A DNA stretch of 14,471 nucleotides from Sulfurimonas sp. (GTDB lineage Bacteria > Campylobacterota > Campylobacteria > Campylobacterales > Sulfurimonadaceae), in NCBI GenBank assembly GCA_027858865.1, contig JAQIBW010000294.1, positions 1 through 14,471 on the forward strand, read 5' to 3'. The notes beneath the pieces were generated by a model. The model was not told the DNA's origin and did not search any database. It was given only the letters and a program-made list of their open reading frames with translations. The position numbers were made by a program, and so were the translations under genes. Of the stretch, positions 1-5,804 are shown one piece after another; the first letter of the stretch is position 1; every line of letters starts with the position of its first letter.

Positions 1-307
1 AAATGAAATAGATGAAGTTGCTATGGAAGATATTTTTTATGCCCATAATCCTGCAACTACTATTAAGCTGGCTCAGTTTCGTGGAGCTATTATGTTAAAA
101 CTATTAGAAGTGCATGGAGAGTTTTATGAATACACAGCACTTCAAGTAAAAAAAGCTTTAACAGGAAAAGCAAAAGCTGGTAAGGAACAAGTTGCTTTTA
201 TGGTTAAAAGACTTTTAAATATTAAAAAAGAGATAAAACCACTTGATATATCAGATGCAATGGCAGTTGCTATAACACACTCACAAAGAGTTACTATTCG
301 TAAATAG
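1..307 (+). CDS. ruvC: Holliday junction resolvase RuvC, 3' part (5' end outside the window)
   Basis: RuvC is the endonuclease that cuts Holliday junctions together with RuvAB during recombination and repair in the cytoplasm. The frame is open from base 2, so the N-terminal part with the first catalytic acidic residues lies before the window. Visible are the segment IDEVAMEDIFYAHNPATTI, then a helix (LAQFRGAIML), the segment FEYT-like FYEYTALQVKKALTG, and the C-terminal KPLDISDAMAVAITHS. That last part supplies the two C-terminal aspartates (D..DA) of the RuvC catalytic tetrad. The order and spacing match the RuvC C-terminal half. No convincing terminator follows: only a 6-bp ACTCTT/AAGAGT pair with a long loop was seen. 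In Campylobacterota ruvC is often reported beside dnaA, so dnaA might lie just upstream of the window; that part is inference. Confidence 0.93.
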   Translation, partial: NEIDEVAMEDIFYAHNPATTIKLAQFRGAIMLKLLEVHGEFYEYTALQVKKALTGKAKAGKEQVAFMVKRLLNIKKEIKPLDISDAMAVAITHSQRVTIRK

Positions 308-388
308 TTTTAACAAAACTCTTGCGATATATCAAACAATAAAAAAAGTAAAGAGTGTATACTTCCTCATAATTATAAGCAATAATTT

Positions 389-394
389 TATAAA
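389..394 (+). promoter_or_regulatory. Possible -10 box for the hemerythrin/PAS gene
   Basis: TATAAA lies in a T-rich context 41 bases before the ATG at 435, as in Campylobacterota sigma-70 promoters that lack a clear -35 box. The AT-rich background makes chance matches common, so this is weak. Confidence 0.3.
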
Positions 395-434
395 GATAAC
401 ACAAAAAAATCTTTTGCATAATAAAGGAAAAAAT

Positions 435-1391
435 ATGAATAATTTACCAGAAGGTCATCCGGTTAGAGTATATATTGAAGAAAATCAACTTATCCGTGGT
501 TTGATAGCTAGTATTAATAGTATAAATATAGTAGAAAATAACGAAGAATTTAAAGAAAAATTTGCAAGACTCTGTTTAGTAGAAAAACATTTTGCTAGAA
601 AAGAGAATCAACTTTTTCCTTACTTAGAGCAGTATGGGTGGACATCACCTTCACAAAATATGTGGGCTTTTCACGATGATATTCGTGCTATAGTAAAACA
701 AGCTAGAAACTTAGTTCAAACAGGTGAAATGAAGTCATTAATGATGGTTCTACAAAATCTTTTTCAAAATTTAGAACATATTATGCAGGTTGAAGAGGGA
801 AGATTACTTCCAAGAGCTTTGGAAATGCTTCAAGAAGATGATTGGAAAGAGATGCGTGATGGTGATGAAGAGATAGGTTGGATGTTTGACGAAGTTCCTG
901 CAGCTTACCCTGCTCATATAAAAGATGAGTATATTCATCCATCACAAGATACAAAAAAAAGAAAACTTCCTTTTTCTCTAGAGGGTAGAATAGATTTAGA
1001 ACAAGGTCACATGTTACCAGAACAGATTAACTGGTTACTAAAATTTATGCCTGTTGACATCACTTATGTTGATGAAAATGACATAGTGATTTTTTATAAT
1101 CGTGGAGATAATAGAGTTTTCCCAAGAAGTGCAGGAATCATCGGTCGTGAAGTTAAGTTTTGTCATCCGCCAAAGTCGGTTGACCAAGTGCTTATGATTT
1201 TAAGAGAGTTTAAAGCAGGTAGAAGAGACGAAGCAGAGTTTTGGATTACTTTCAAAGGTCAGTTTATTCATATTCGCTATTTTGCCATAAGAGATGATGA
1301 AGGAACTTATAAAGGTGTTATAGAAGTTTCTCAAGATGTTACTCATATTAGAGGTCTTGAAGGTCAGCAAAGGTTACTTGATTGGGAATAA
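435..1391 (+). CDS. Hemerythrin HHE-PAS protein (DUF438/PAS_10 type, without the N-terminal DUF438 domain)
   Basis: This 318-aa cytoplasmic protein joins a hemerythrin-like four-helix bundle to a C-terminal PAS domain. Candidate di-iron ligands in the first half are H8 (LPEGHP), H52 and E57 (EKHFARKEN), H80 (AFHDD) and H115/E120 (LEHIMQVEE). The PAS part spans about residues 200-318 and carries the family's hallmark blocks VDITYVDENDIVIFYNRG, VFPRSAGIIGREV, CHPPKSV, AEFWI and GVIEVSQDVTHIRGLEG. Relatives usually begin with a DUF438 domain of about 70 residues; here the protein starts directly at the HHE motif. I chose the ATG at 435 because AAAGGA at 423-428 is 6 bases upstream; an in-frame TTG at 414 has no such site. 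The family is thought to sense O2, NO or redox state through iron, but no output domain is visible, so the partner is unknown. Confidence 0.85.
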   Translation: MNNLPEGHPVRVYIEENQLIRGLIASINSINIVENNEEFKEKFARLCLVEKHFARKENQLFPYLEQYGWTSPSQNMWAFHDDIRAIVKQARNLVQTGEMKSLMMVLQNLFQNLEHIMQVEEGRLLPRALEMLQEDDWKEMRDGDEEIGWMFDEVPAAYPAHIKDEYIHPSQDTKKRKLPFSLEGRIDLEQGHMLPEQINWLLKFMPVDITYVDENDIVIFYNRGDNRVFPRSAGIIGREVKFCHPPKSVDQVLMILREFKAGRRDEAEFWITFKGQFIHIRYFAIRDDEGTYKGVIEVSQDVTHIRGLEGQQRLLDWE

Positions 1392-1398
1392 ATTTAGT

Positions 1399-1404
1399 TA
1401 TAAT
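1399..1404 (+). promoter_or_regulatory. -10 box of the ppnP promoter
   Basis: A perfect TATAAT in the context AGTTATAATGAT starts 8 bases after the stop codon of the preceding gene. The expected start of transcription near 1411 leaves a leader of about 24 bases with AAGGA at 1421-1425. The same 12-base context recurs at the promoter near 14383. ppnP can therefore be transcribed on its own. Confidence 0.6.
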
Positions 1405-1434
1405 GATCCAAAATAACATTAAGGAATAACTAAA

Positions 1435-1749
1435 ATGGCAAAAATAAACAACGCTAGTATTGTAAAAGAAGCAAATATCTATTATGATGGAAATGTAACG
1501 AGTCGTACAGTAGAGTTAGCAGATGGTTCAACTGTGTCTTTAGGAATTATGTTACCTGGAAATTATACATTTGGAACTAACGAAGCTGAGATTATGGAGA
1601 TGCAAAGTGGTGATTTAGAGATTAAATTACCAGGTAAAGAGTGGAAAACACTTAACACACCTGAGACTTTTAATGTTGGAGCAAATGCATCTTTTGATGT
1701 TAAAGTTAAAACAGTTACAGACTACTGTTGTTCATATATTAAGGGCTAA
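1435..1749 (+). CDS. ppnP: Pyrimidine/purine nucleoside phosphorylase PpnP (DUF1255)
   Basis: PpnP (formerly YaiE) is a small cupin-fold enzyme that phosphorolyses many nucleosides to free base and ribose 1-phosphate. The 104-aa product is close to the 94 aa of the E. coli protein. Matching blocks are the N-terminal NASIVKEANIYYDGNVTSRTV, then GSTVSLGIMLPGNYTFGTNEAEIMEM with its conserved G.Y.F.T..AE pattern, SGDLEIKLPG, ETFNVGANASFDVKV, and the C-terminal DYCCSYIKG. The start is fixed by AAGGA 9 bases upstream. The gene has its own promoter and is convergent with gltA, 73 bases away. In the cell it would serve nucleoside salvage; with purB and punB it is one of three purine genes here, but nothing shows co-regulation. 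Confidence 0.9.
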   Translation: MAKINNASIVKEANIYYDGNVTSRTVELADGSTVSLGIMLPGNYTFGTNEAEIMEMQSGDLEIKLPGKEWKTLNTPETFNVGANASFDVKVKTVTDYCCSYIKG

Positions 1750-1760
1750 AGCACAACTTA

Positions 1761-1781
1761 GAAAAAAACTAAATTTTTTTC
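1761..1781 (+). terminator. Weak A/T hairpin after ppnP
   Basis: GAAAAAAA and TTTTTTTC can pair as eight base pairs around the loop CTAAA, 12 bases after the ppnP stop. Only one pair is G-C and no U-run follows beyond the stem, so termination would be inefficient unless the run of seven U residues itself acts. It is symmetric and could work in either direction. Confidence 0.3.
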
Positions 1782-1800
1782 TGCAAGGACTAAAGTTTAG

Positions 1801-1835
1801 CTTATAAAAAATATCCAGAGTTCTAATACTCTGGA
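1801..1835 (-). terminator. Intrinsic terminator of gltA, with the stop codon in its loop
   Basis: On the minus strand TCCAGAGT (1835-1828) pairs perfectly with ACTCTGGA (1821-1814) around the six-base loop ATTAGA, and TATTTTTTATAAG follows. This is a good rho-independent terminator. The 5' arm encodes the last residues of citrate synthase, and the TAG stop (1825-1823) lies in the loop. No stable T-run follows on the plus strand, so it mainly serves gltA. Confidence 0.8.
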
Positions 1836-3103
1836 GTTCTATCTTGTGTTCCAACATATAGTTGACGAGGACGAGCAATTTTTATAACGTCTTGTTCTTG
1901 AAGTTCTATCCACTGAGCTATCCAACCAGGTGTTCTACCTATAACAAAAATAACAGCAAACATAACTTTTGGAATTATAAGAGACTGAAGTATGAGACCT
2001 GAATAAAAATCTATGTTTGGATAAAGGTTTCTGCTAATAAAATAATCATCATTAAGAGCAATCTGCTCAATTTTATTAGCTACCTCAATTAGTTCACTAT
2101 TTATTCCAAGTTCTTCAACAAGGTCATTTCTAATAGCTTTAAGAGCCTTTGCACGAGGATCAAAGCTTTTATAAACGCGATGTCCAAATCCCATAAGCCT
2201 AAATGAATCATCTTTGTCTTTTGCACGAGCAATAAACTCATCTACTCTATCAACTGTACCTATCATTTCAAGCTGGCGAATTACAGACTCATTAGCACCT
2301 CCGTGAGCACGCCCCCAAAGAGCACTTATCCCTGCACTAATAGCAGCATATGGGTGAGCATGAGTTGAACCTACGTTTCTCACAGATGTAGTTGAAGCAT
2401 TTTGTTCATGATCTGCGTGAAGAGTAAAAATAGTATCAAGTGCTTTTATTTCTATTGGACGAAGATCAACATAGTTGTGTGGATATGATCTCATCATATA
2501 CAGAAAGTTTTCTGTAAAACCCTTTTTAATATCTGGATAAATAATTGGCAGTCCATTTGAATATCTATATGAAAAAGCAGCAAGGGTAGGTATTTTAGCA
2601 ATTATACGGTTAGCCATTTCCGTATACTCTTGAGGAGTGTCAATATCTAAATGGTCAAAGTAAAAAGTTGATAAAGCAGATACTCCAGCAGAAAGTATTG
2701 CCATAGGATGAGCTCTATCAGGAAAAGAATCAAAAAGTTTTTTCATACCTTCATGTATGAACGATCGTTTCTTCATCTCCTCTGAAAAGTTTTCAAGCTC
2801 TTCAGCTGTAGGTAGCTCTTTATTTAGAAGAAGGTAAGCCGTATCTAAAAATGTTTTTTCATTAGCGAGATATGATATGTCATACCCCCTATACATTAAT
2901 TGACCTTTGTCTCCATCTATATAAGTAATTTCAGAACGACAAGATGCAGTAGATGTATAACCTCTATCAAAAGTAAACATCCCTGTCTCTTTGTAAAAAG
3001 TAGAGATATCAACAACTGAAGGACCGACAGTACCGTCTAAGATAGGAAGTTCGTAGGTATTTCCATTTCTGTTATCTGTTAGTGTCATTGTTTTTTTACT
3101 CAT
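1823..3103 (-). CDS. gltA: Citrate synthase (type II, GltA-like)
   Basis: Citrate synthase condenses acetyl-CoA and oxaloacetate to citrate. At 426 aa it has the length of hexameric Gram-negative GltA. Active-site blocks are ADHEQNAS (H232), GRAHGGANE (H267, the substrate-binding histidine), GFGHRVY (H308, R309) and NIDFYSG (D365, the catalytic base). The N-terminal beta region (YELPILDGTVGPSVVDI) and the start GYTSTASCRSEITYIDGDKGQLMYRGY are typical. AAAGGA lies 6 to 7 bases before the ATG. The gene follows trxC with a 17-base gap and is the last gene of the long minus-strand run. Many relatives in this phylum run a reductive TCA cycle; this gene alone does not show the direction of the cycle in this organism. 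Confidence 0.97.
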   Translation of the reverse strand: MSKKTMTLTDNRNGNTYELPILDGTVGPSVVDISTFYKETGMFTFDRGYTSTASCRSEITYIDGDKGQLMYRGYDISYLANEKTFLDTAYLLLNKELPTAEELENFSEEMKKRSFIHEGMKKLFDSFPDRAHPMAILSAGVSALSTFYFDHLDIDTPQEYTEMANRIIAKIPTLAAFSYRYSNGLPIIYPDIKKGFTENFLYMMRSYPHNYVDLRPIEIKALDTIFTLHADHEQNASTTSVRNVGSTHAHPYAAISAGISALWGRAHGGANESVIRQLEMIGTVDRVDEFIARAKDKDDSFRLMGFGHRVYKSFDPRAKALKAIRNDLVEELGINSELIEVANKIEQIALNDDYFISRNLYPNIDFYSGLILQSLIIPKVMFAVIFVIGRTPGWIAQWIELQEQDVIKIARPRQLYVGTQDRTPEY

Positions 3104-3120
3104 ATAAATCCTTTATTACT

Positions 3121-3561
3121 TTATTGTAAATTATTATATAATATAAATTGTGAAGCTAAATTATTTAAACTAACTTCATCTAACGCACCTGAGACCCGAT
3201 TCACTTCTTTTCCATTTTTAAATACTATGATAGTAGGAATACTTCTGATGCCAAACCTAGCTCCGAGATTTTGTTCATTCTCTGTATTTACTTTTGTGTA
3301 TAGTGCTTTTAGTGGAAACTTTGCAGCACTTTTTTCAAAGTTTGGTCCCATCATTTTACAAGGTCCACACCAAGGTGCCCAAAAATCTACTATAACTGGA
3401 ATATCACTATTTACTAAAACTTCATCGAAGTTAGCATCTGTTAGTTCTACAGGTTTTGTCTCTAAAAGAGAATTTTTACATTTTCCGCAGTTAGCCTTTT
3501 TATAAGACTCTTTTTGCGGAATGTTATTAGCACTTTTACAGTTTGGACATATTACGCGCAT
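3121..3561 (-). CDS. trxC: Thioredoxin 2 (TrxC) with an N-terminal zinc ribbon
   Basis: This is a cytoplasmic thiol-disulfide reductase of 146 aa, longer than ordinary thioredoxin (about 105-110 aa). The extra N-terminus carries two CxxC pairs (C5/C8 and C25/C28), the zinc ribbon that defines TrxC. The thioredoxin fold follows, with the active site WCGPC at 64-68 (in DFWAPWCGPCKMMGP) and the cis-proline P109 in IRSIPT. AGGAG lies 6 bases before the ATG. The gene lies 38 bases after htrA and 17 bases before gltA, so it is probably co-transcribed with both. TrxC in other bacteria is linked to oxidative stress; beside a periplasmic protease this fits protein damage control, which is inference. 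Confidence 0.93.
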   Translation of the reverse strand: MRVICPNCKSANNIPQKESYKKANCGKCKNSLLETKPVELTDANFDEVLVNSDIPVIVDFWAPWCGPCKMMGPNFEKSAAKFPLKALYTKVNTENEQNLGARFGIRSIPTIIVFKNGKEVNRVSGALDEVSLNNLASQFILYNNLQ

Positions 3562-3599
3562 TTTTTTCTCCTATGCAGTGTAAATTCTAATCTTTTATT

Positions 3600-4955
3600 T
3601 TATAACACTATGGCAAATATATTGCCTCTTCTAAATAAATATATTCTTTTTTTGTTTAGTGATGAGATTGATGCTTTAAAATCATCGATACTAAGTATTT
3701 CACTGTCTTCTACCTGCACTATGATATCATCTTTTATAATGCCGATTGAGTGTGCTTCACTATTTAATTCTACTTTATCAACTAATACTCCACCACGTAT
3801 GTTAGCATTAGCTCTTAGTAGTTTTTGTAACTCTACAGGTAGAGGTACTACATTCATTCCTTTATAGTTTAAAGTTCCAGATGCTATTTGATTATCCAAT
3901 GAACCAAGTTCTACATTTACGACATCTACTTTTTTATCTCTTAAAAACTTTATACTTACAACTTTTAATGGTTGAAATGAACCTATAATATTTTTAAGTC
4001 CACTTGCACTCTCTACTTTTTTTTCATTTATCCAAAGAATTAAATCACCTCTTTTTAAACCAGCTTTACTTGCAGGAGAATTCTCTTCAATGCTTATAAT
4101 AAGTCCGCCGTATTTATTGTCGTAAAAACTGCTCATGTCTTCATTTACATCAGAGGTTCCAACGCCTAAATAAGCACGACTATATTTTCCAGTGTTGATA
4201 AGCTGGGTAGCAATAGATGTAACCATGTTAGATGGTATTGCAAGACCAATTCCGACATTTCCACCGGTTCTTGATATGATGGCTGAGTTGATTCCTATTA
4301 GATGTCCTGCTGAGTTAATAAGTGCTCCACCTGAATTACCTGGATTTATAGATGCATCTGTTTGTATAAAATCTTCATATTCTACGATACCGATGCCACT
4401 TCTACCAGTTGCTGATACTATTCCCTGTGTTATAGTTTCACCAACACCAAACGGATTTCCAAGTGCAAATACAACATCACCGACTTTTACTTTGTCTGAG
4501 TTTAAAAATGTAACAGCATTTAAGTTCTTTCTTTCAATCTTGATTATTGCTATATCACTCTTTGCATCTGTGCCGATTAGTTTTGCATTGTATTCTTTTT
4601 TATCTCCAGCAATGCTGACTTTTATCTCATCTGCTCCAGCTACAACATGGTAGTTAGTAACTATATAACCATTTGTGGAAATTATTACACCACTTCCTGA
4701 TGCACCTTGAGGCATTCTGTCTTGTCCATTGTTATATGGATTGCCAAATGTGTTTGGGCTTGTTATAGTTTTTCTAGTTGATATATTTACAACGCTCGTT
4801 CTTACATTTTCTAAAACGTTGTTATAGGATAGGATGAAGTCTTGACTGATAGGATTTTTGCGCTGAGTATTTTCATTGGCATAATTGAATTCAACACTAT
4901 CTTTGGAGTAGAGCATAGTTAGTGCAACTAAACATATTAGAACTGCTTTTTTCAT
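3600..4955 (-). CDS. htrA: Periplasmic serine protease/chaperone HtrA (DegP/DegQ type)
   Basis: HtrA degrades or refolds damaged envelope proteins. The 451-aa product begins with MKK and a hydrophobic stretch (AVLICLVALTML), a signal peptide whose cleavage site I cannot fix. The trypsin-like domain covers about residues 40-250, with the catalytic triad H103 (TNYHVV), D134 (KSDIAII) and S208 (NPGNSGGALI). The first PDZ domain spans about 258-350 (YLGVGTS... GGLIISIEENSPASKAGLKRGDLILWIN). The second spans about 365-451 and is shorter. Two PDZ domains match DegP/DegQ rather than DegS. AAGGAA lies about 5 bases before the ATG. An 85-base gap separates it from fliW, so it may have its own promoter. 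It is followed by trxC and gltA on the same strand. Confidence 0.95.
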   Translation of the reverse strand: MKKAVLICLVALTMLYSKDSVEFNYANENTQRKNPISQDFILSYNNVLENVRTSVVNISTRKTITSPNTFGNPYNNGQDRMPQGASGSGVIISTNGYIVTNYHVVAGADEIKVSIAGDKKEYNAKLIGTDAKSDIAIIKIERKNLNAVTFLNSDKVKVGDVVFALGNPFGVGETITQGIVSATGRSGIGIVEYEDFIQTDASINPGNSGGALINSAGHLIGINSAIISRTGGNVGIGLAIPSNMVTSIATQLINTGKYSRAYLGVGTSDVNEDMSSFYDNKYGGLIISIEENSPASKAGLKRGDLILWINEKKVESASGLKNIIGSFQPLKVVSIKFLRDKKVDVVNVELGSLDNQIASGTLNYKGMNVVPLPVELQKLLRANANIRGGVLVDKVELNSEAHSIGIIKDDIIVQVEDSEILSIDDFKASISSLNKKRIYLFRRGNIFAIVL

Positions 4956-4974
4956 TTTATTTCCTTCATGTGAT

Positions 4975-4999
4975 AACCAAAGTTTATAACTAATTGGTT
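4975..4999. repeat. Inverted repeat upstream of htrA
   Basis: AACCAA (4975-4980) and TTGGTT (4994-4999) are six-base arms 13 bases apart, between fliW and htrA and about 20 bases before the htrA start. A -10-like TTATAA lies in the spacer on the minus strand. It could be an operator overlapping an htrA promoter or simply a weak hairpin after fliW; no T-run follows. Confidence 0.25.
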
Positions 5000-5040
5000 T
5001 ACGAAGTGCTAATGAAGAACTAATAAAGAGTTAACGATTG

Positions 5041-5427
5041 CTACTCTTTAAAAGATTTTATACTTTCTGCCATTCCAAATTCTGGGTGTCTTACTGGATC
5101 AAGTACAGCTTGAGCTATTTTATTGTTATCGTTATTTATAACAATTGGTGCTAAAAAGTTTACAGTAGATTTTTCTAAAGGTTTTTGTATAACTACTATG
5201 TTATAAGCACTAACATTAGATTTATCATTAATCTCTAAAAGTTTTTGTATATCAGATGGTATATCAAATGAGTATTCTCTAAGTGCATAAGGGTTTGCTA
5301 TAGTAAAAGAAATATCTTCATTATCTGCATCTTTGATTGTTGAAAATAGTTCATCTATTTCACTTATATTTACTTTTAGAGTATCTTCAAAACCTAAGAT
5401 ACTTCCTTTAACATCATACTCTTTCAT
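5041..5427 (-). CDS. fliW: Flagellar assembly factor FliW
   Basis: FliW binds flagellin and the translational regulator CsrA, so that flagellin mRNA is translated only when free flagellin is low. The 128-aa product shows the family blocks GSILGFED (8-15), ISFTIANPYA (39-48) with its conserved N-P pair, and STVNFLAPIVIN (87-98), close to the usual STVNLxAPIVIN. Length is near the usual 130-150 aa. The TAA of the preceding gene is 10 bases upstream, and GGAG sits 6 bases before the ATG, so the two are coupled. No other flagellar gene is in the window; the gene is the distal member of an nrdA transcript here. CsrA should be encoded elsewhere. Confidence 0.9.
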   Translation of the reverse strand: MKEYDVKGSILGFEDTLKVNISEIDELFSTIKDADNEDISFTIANPYALREYSFDIPSDIQKLLEINDKSNVSAYNIVVIQKPLEKSTVNFLAPIVINNDNNKIAQAVLDPVRHPEFGMAESIKSFKE

Positions 5428-5437
5428 CTGTTTCTCC

Positions 5438-5803
5438 TTAGAATAGGCCTTCTTCGTATTTTATACTAGAAGATATTATATAGCTTGTAGCATTTTTTAT
5501 GCCAGATAAACTATGATAATCACCAATACCAAAAGCAAAACTTTTTTCTTCATGTATGACAGAAATTCCATCACTCATATCTACAAGTGATAATTTTGAT
5601 TTTTCAAGAAGTCTTGCATCTGTAATACCGCTAAATTCTAGGTTTAGTGTTAGCCAGTCAAAACCTCTTGCACTATCTTGACAAGCTATAACTACTTGTA
5701 TAACAGTTGGAGACATTACTTCTACACAACGAATCTCAGCATCTACAAATCCACCAAACCTTGAATTAAAGTTTGGTAGATCTTTTGCAAGTATAGGTTT
5801 CAC
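5438..5803 (-). CDS. Unrecognised 121-aa protein between nrdA and fliW
   Basis: I do not recognise this protein with confidence. It has no signal peptide, no membrane helix and no cysteine or histidine cluster. Alternating hydrophobic strands (FVDAEIRCVEV, VIQVVIACQDS, WLTLNLEFSGI, ISVIHEEKSFAFGIGD, SYIISSSIKYEE) suggest an all-beta sandwich. The pattern WLTLNLEFSGITDARLL resembles small beta-sandwich proteins of the immunity-protein kind, but this is only an impression. The likely start is GTG: minus-strand TAAaGTG puts it one base after the nrdA stop, and the next in-frame Met is at residue 30 inside the conserved-looking part. No strong ribosome-binding site is visible, so translation probably depends on re-initiation after nrdA. 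Gene order nrdA-this-fliW suggests one transcript. Confidence 0.8.
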   Translation of the reverse strand: MKPILAKDLPNFNSRFGGFVDAEIRCVEVMSPTVIQVVIACQDSARGFDWLTLNLEFSGITDARLLEKSKLSLVDMSDGISVIHEEKSFAFGIGDYHSLSGIKNATSYIISSSIKYEEGLF

Positions 5804-5804
5804 T

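Noticed and set aside
414..434. TTG at 414 as the start of the hemerythrin/PAS gene
   Set aside because: The added residues MHNKGKN cover the ribosome-binding site of the ATG at 435, and no such site precedes 414.
3227..3505. Open frames antisense to known genes (also 3514-3867, 4192-4653, 11268-11609 and 13885-14157)
   Set aside because: Each lies opposite a well-supported gene (trxC, htrA, the 80-aa gene with its leader, hisF), lacks a good ribosome-binding site and has no protein-like composition.
4964..4974. TTCATGTGA just upstream of htrA as a third parS site
   Set aside because: Only the nine-base core matches; both outer arms (TGT, ACA) are missing.
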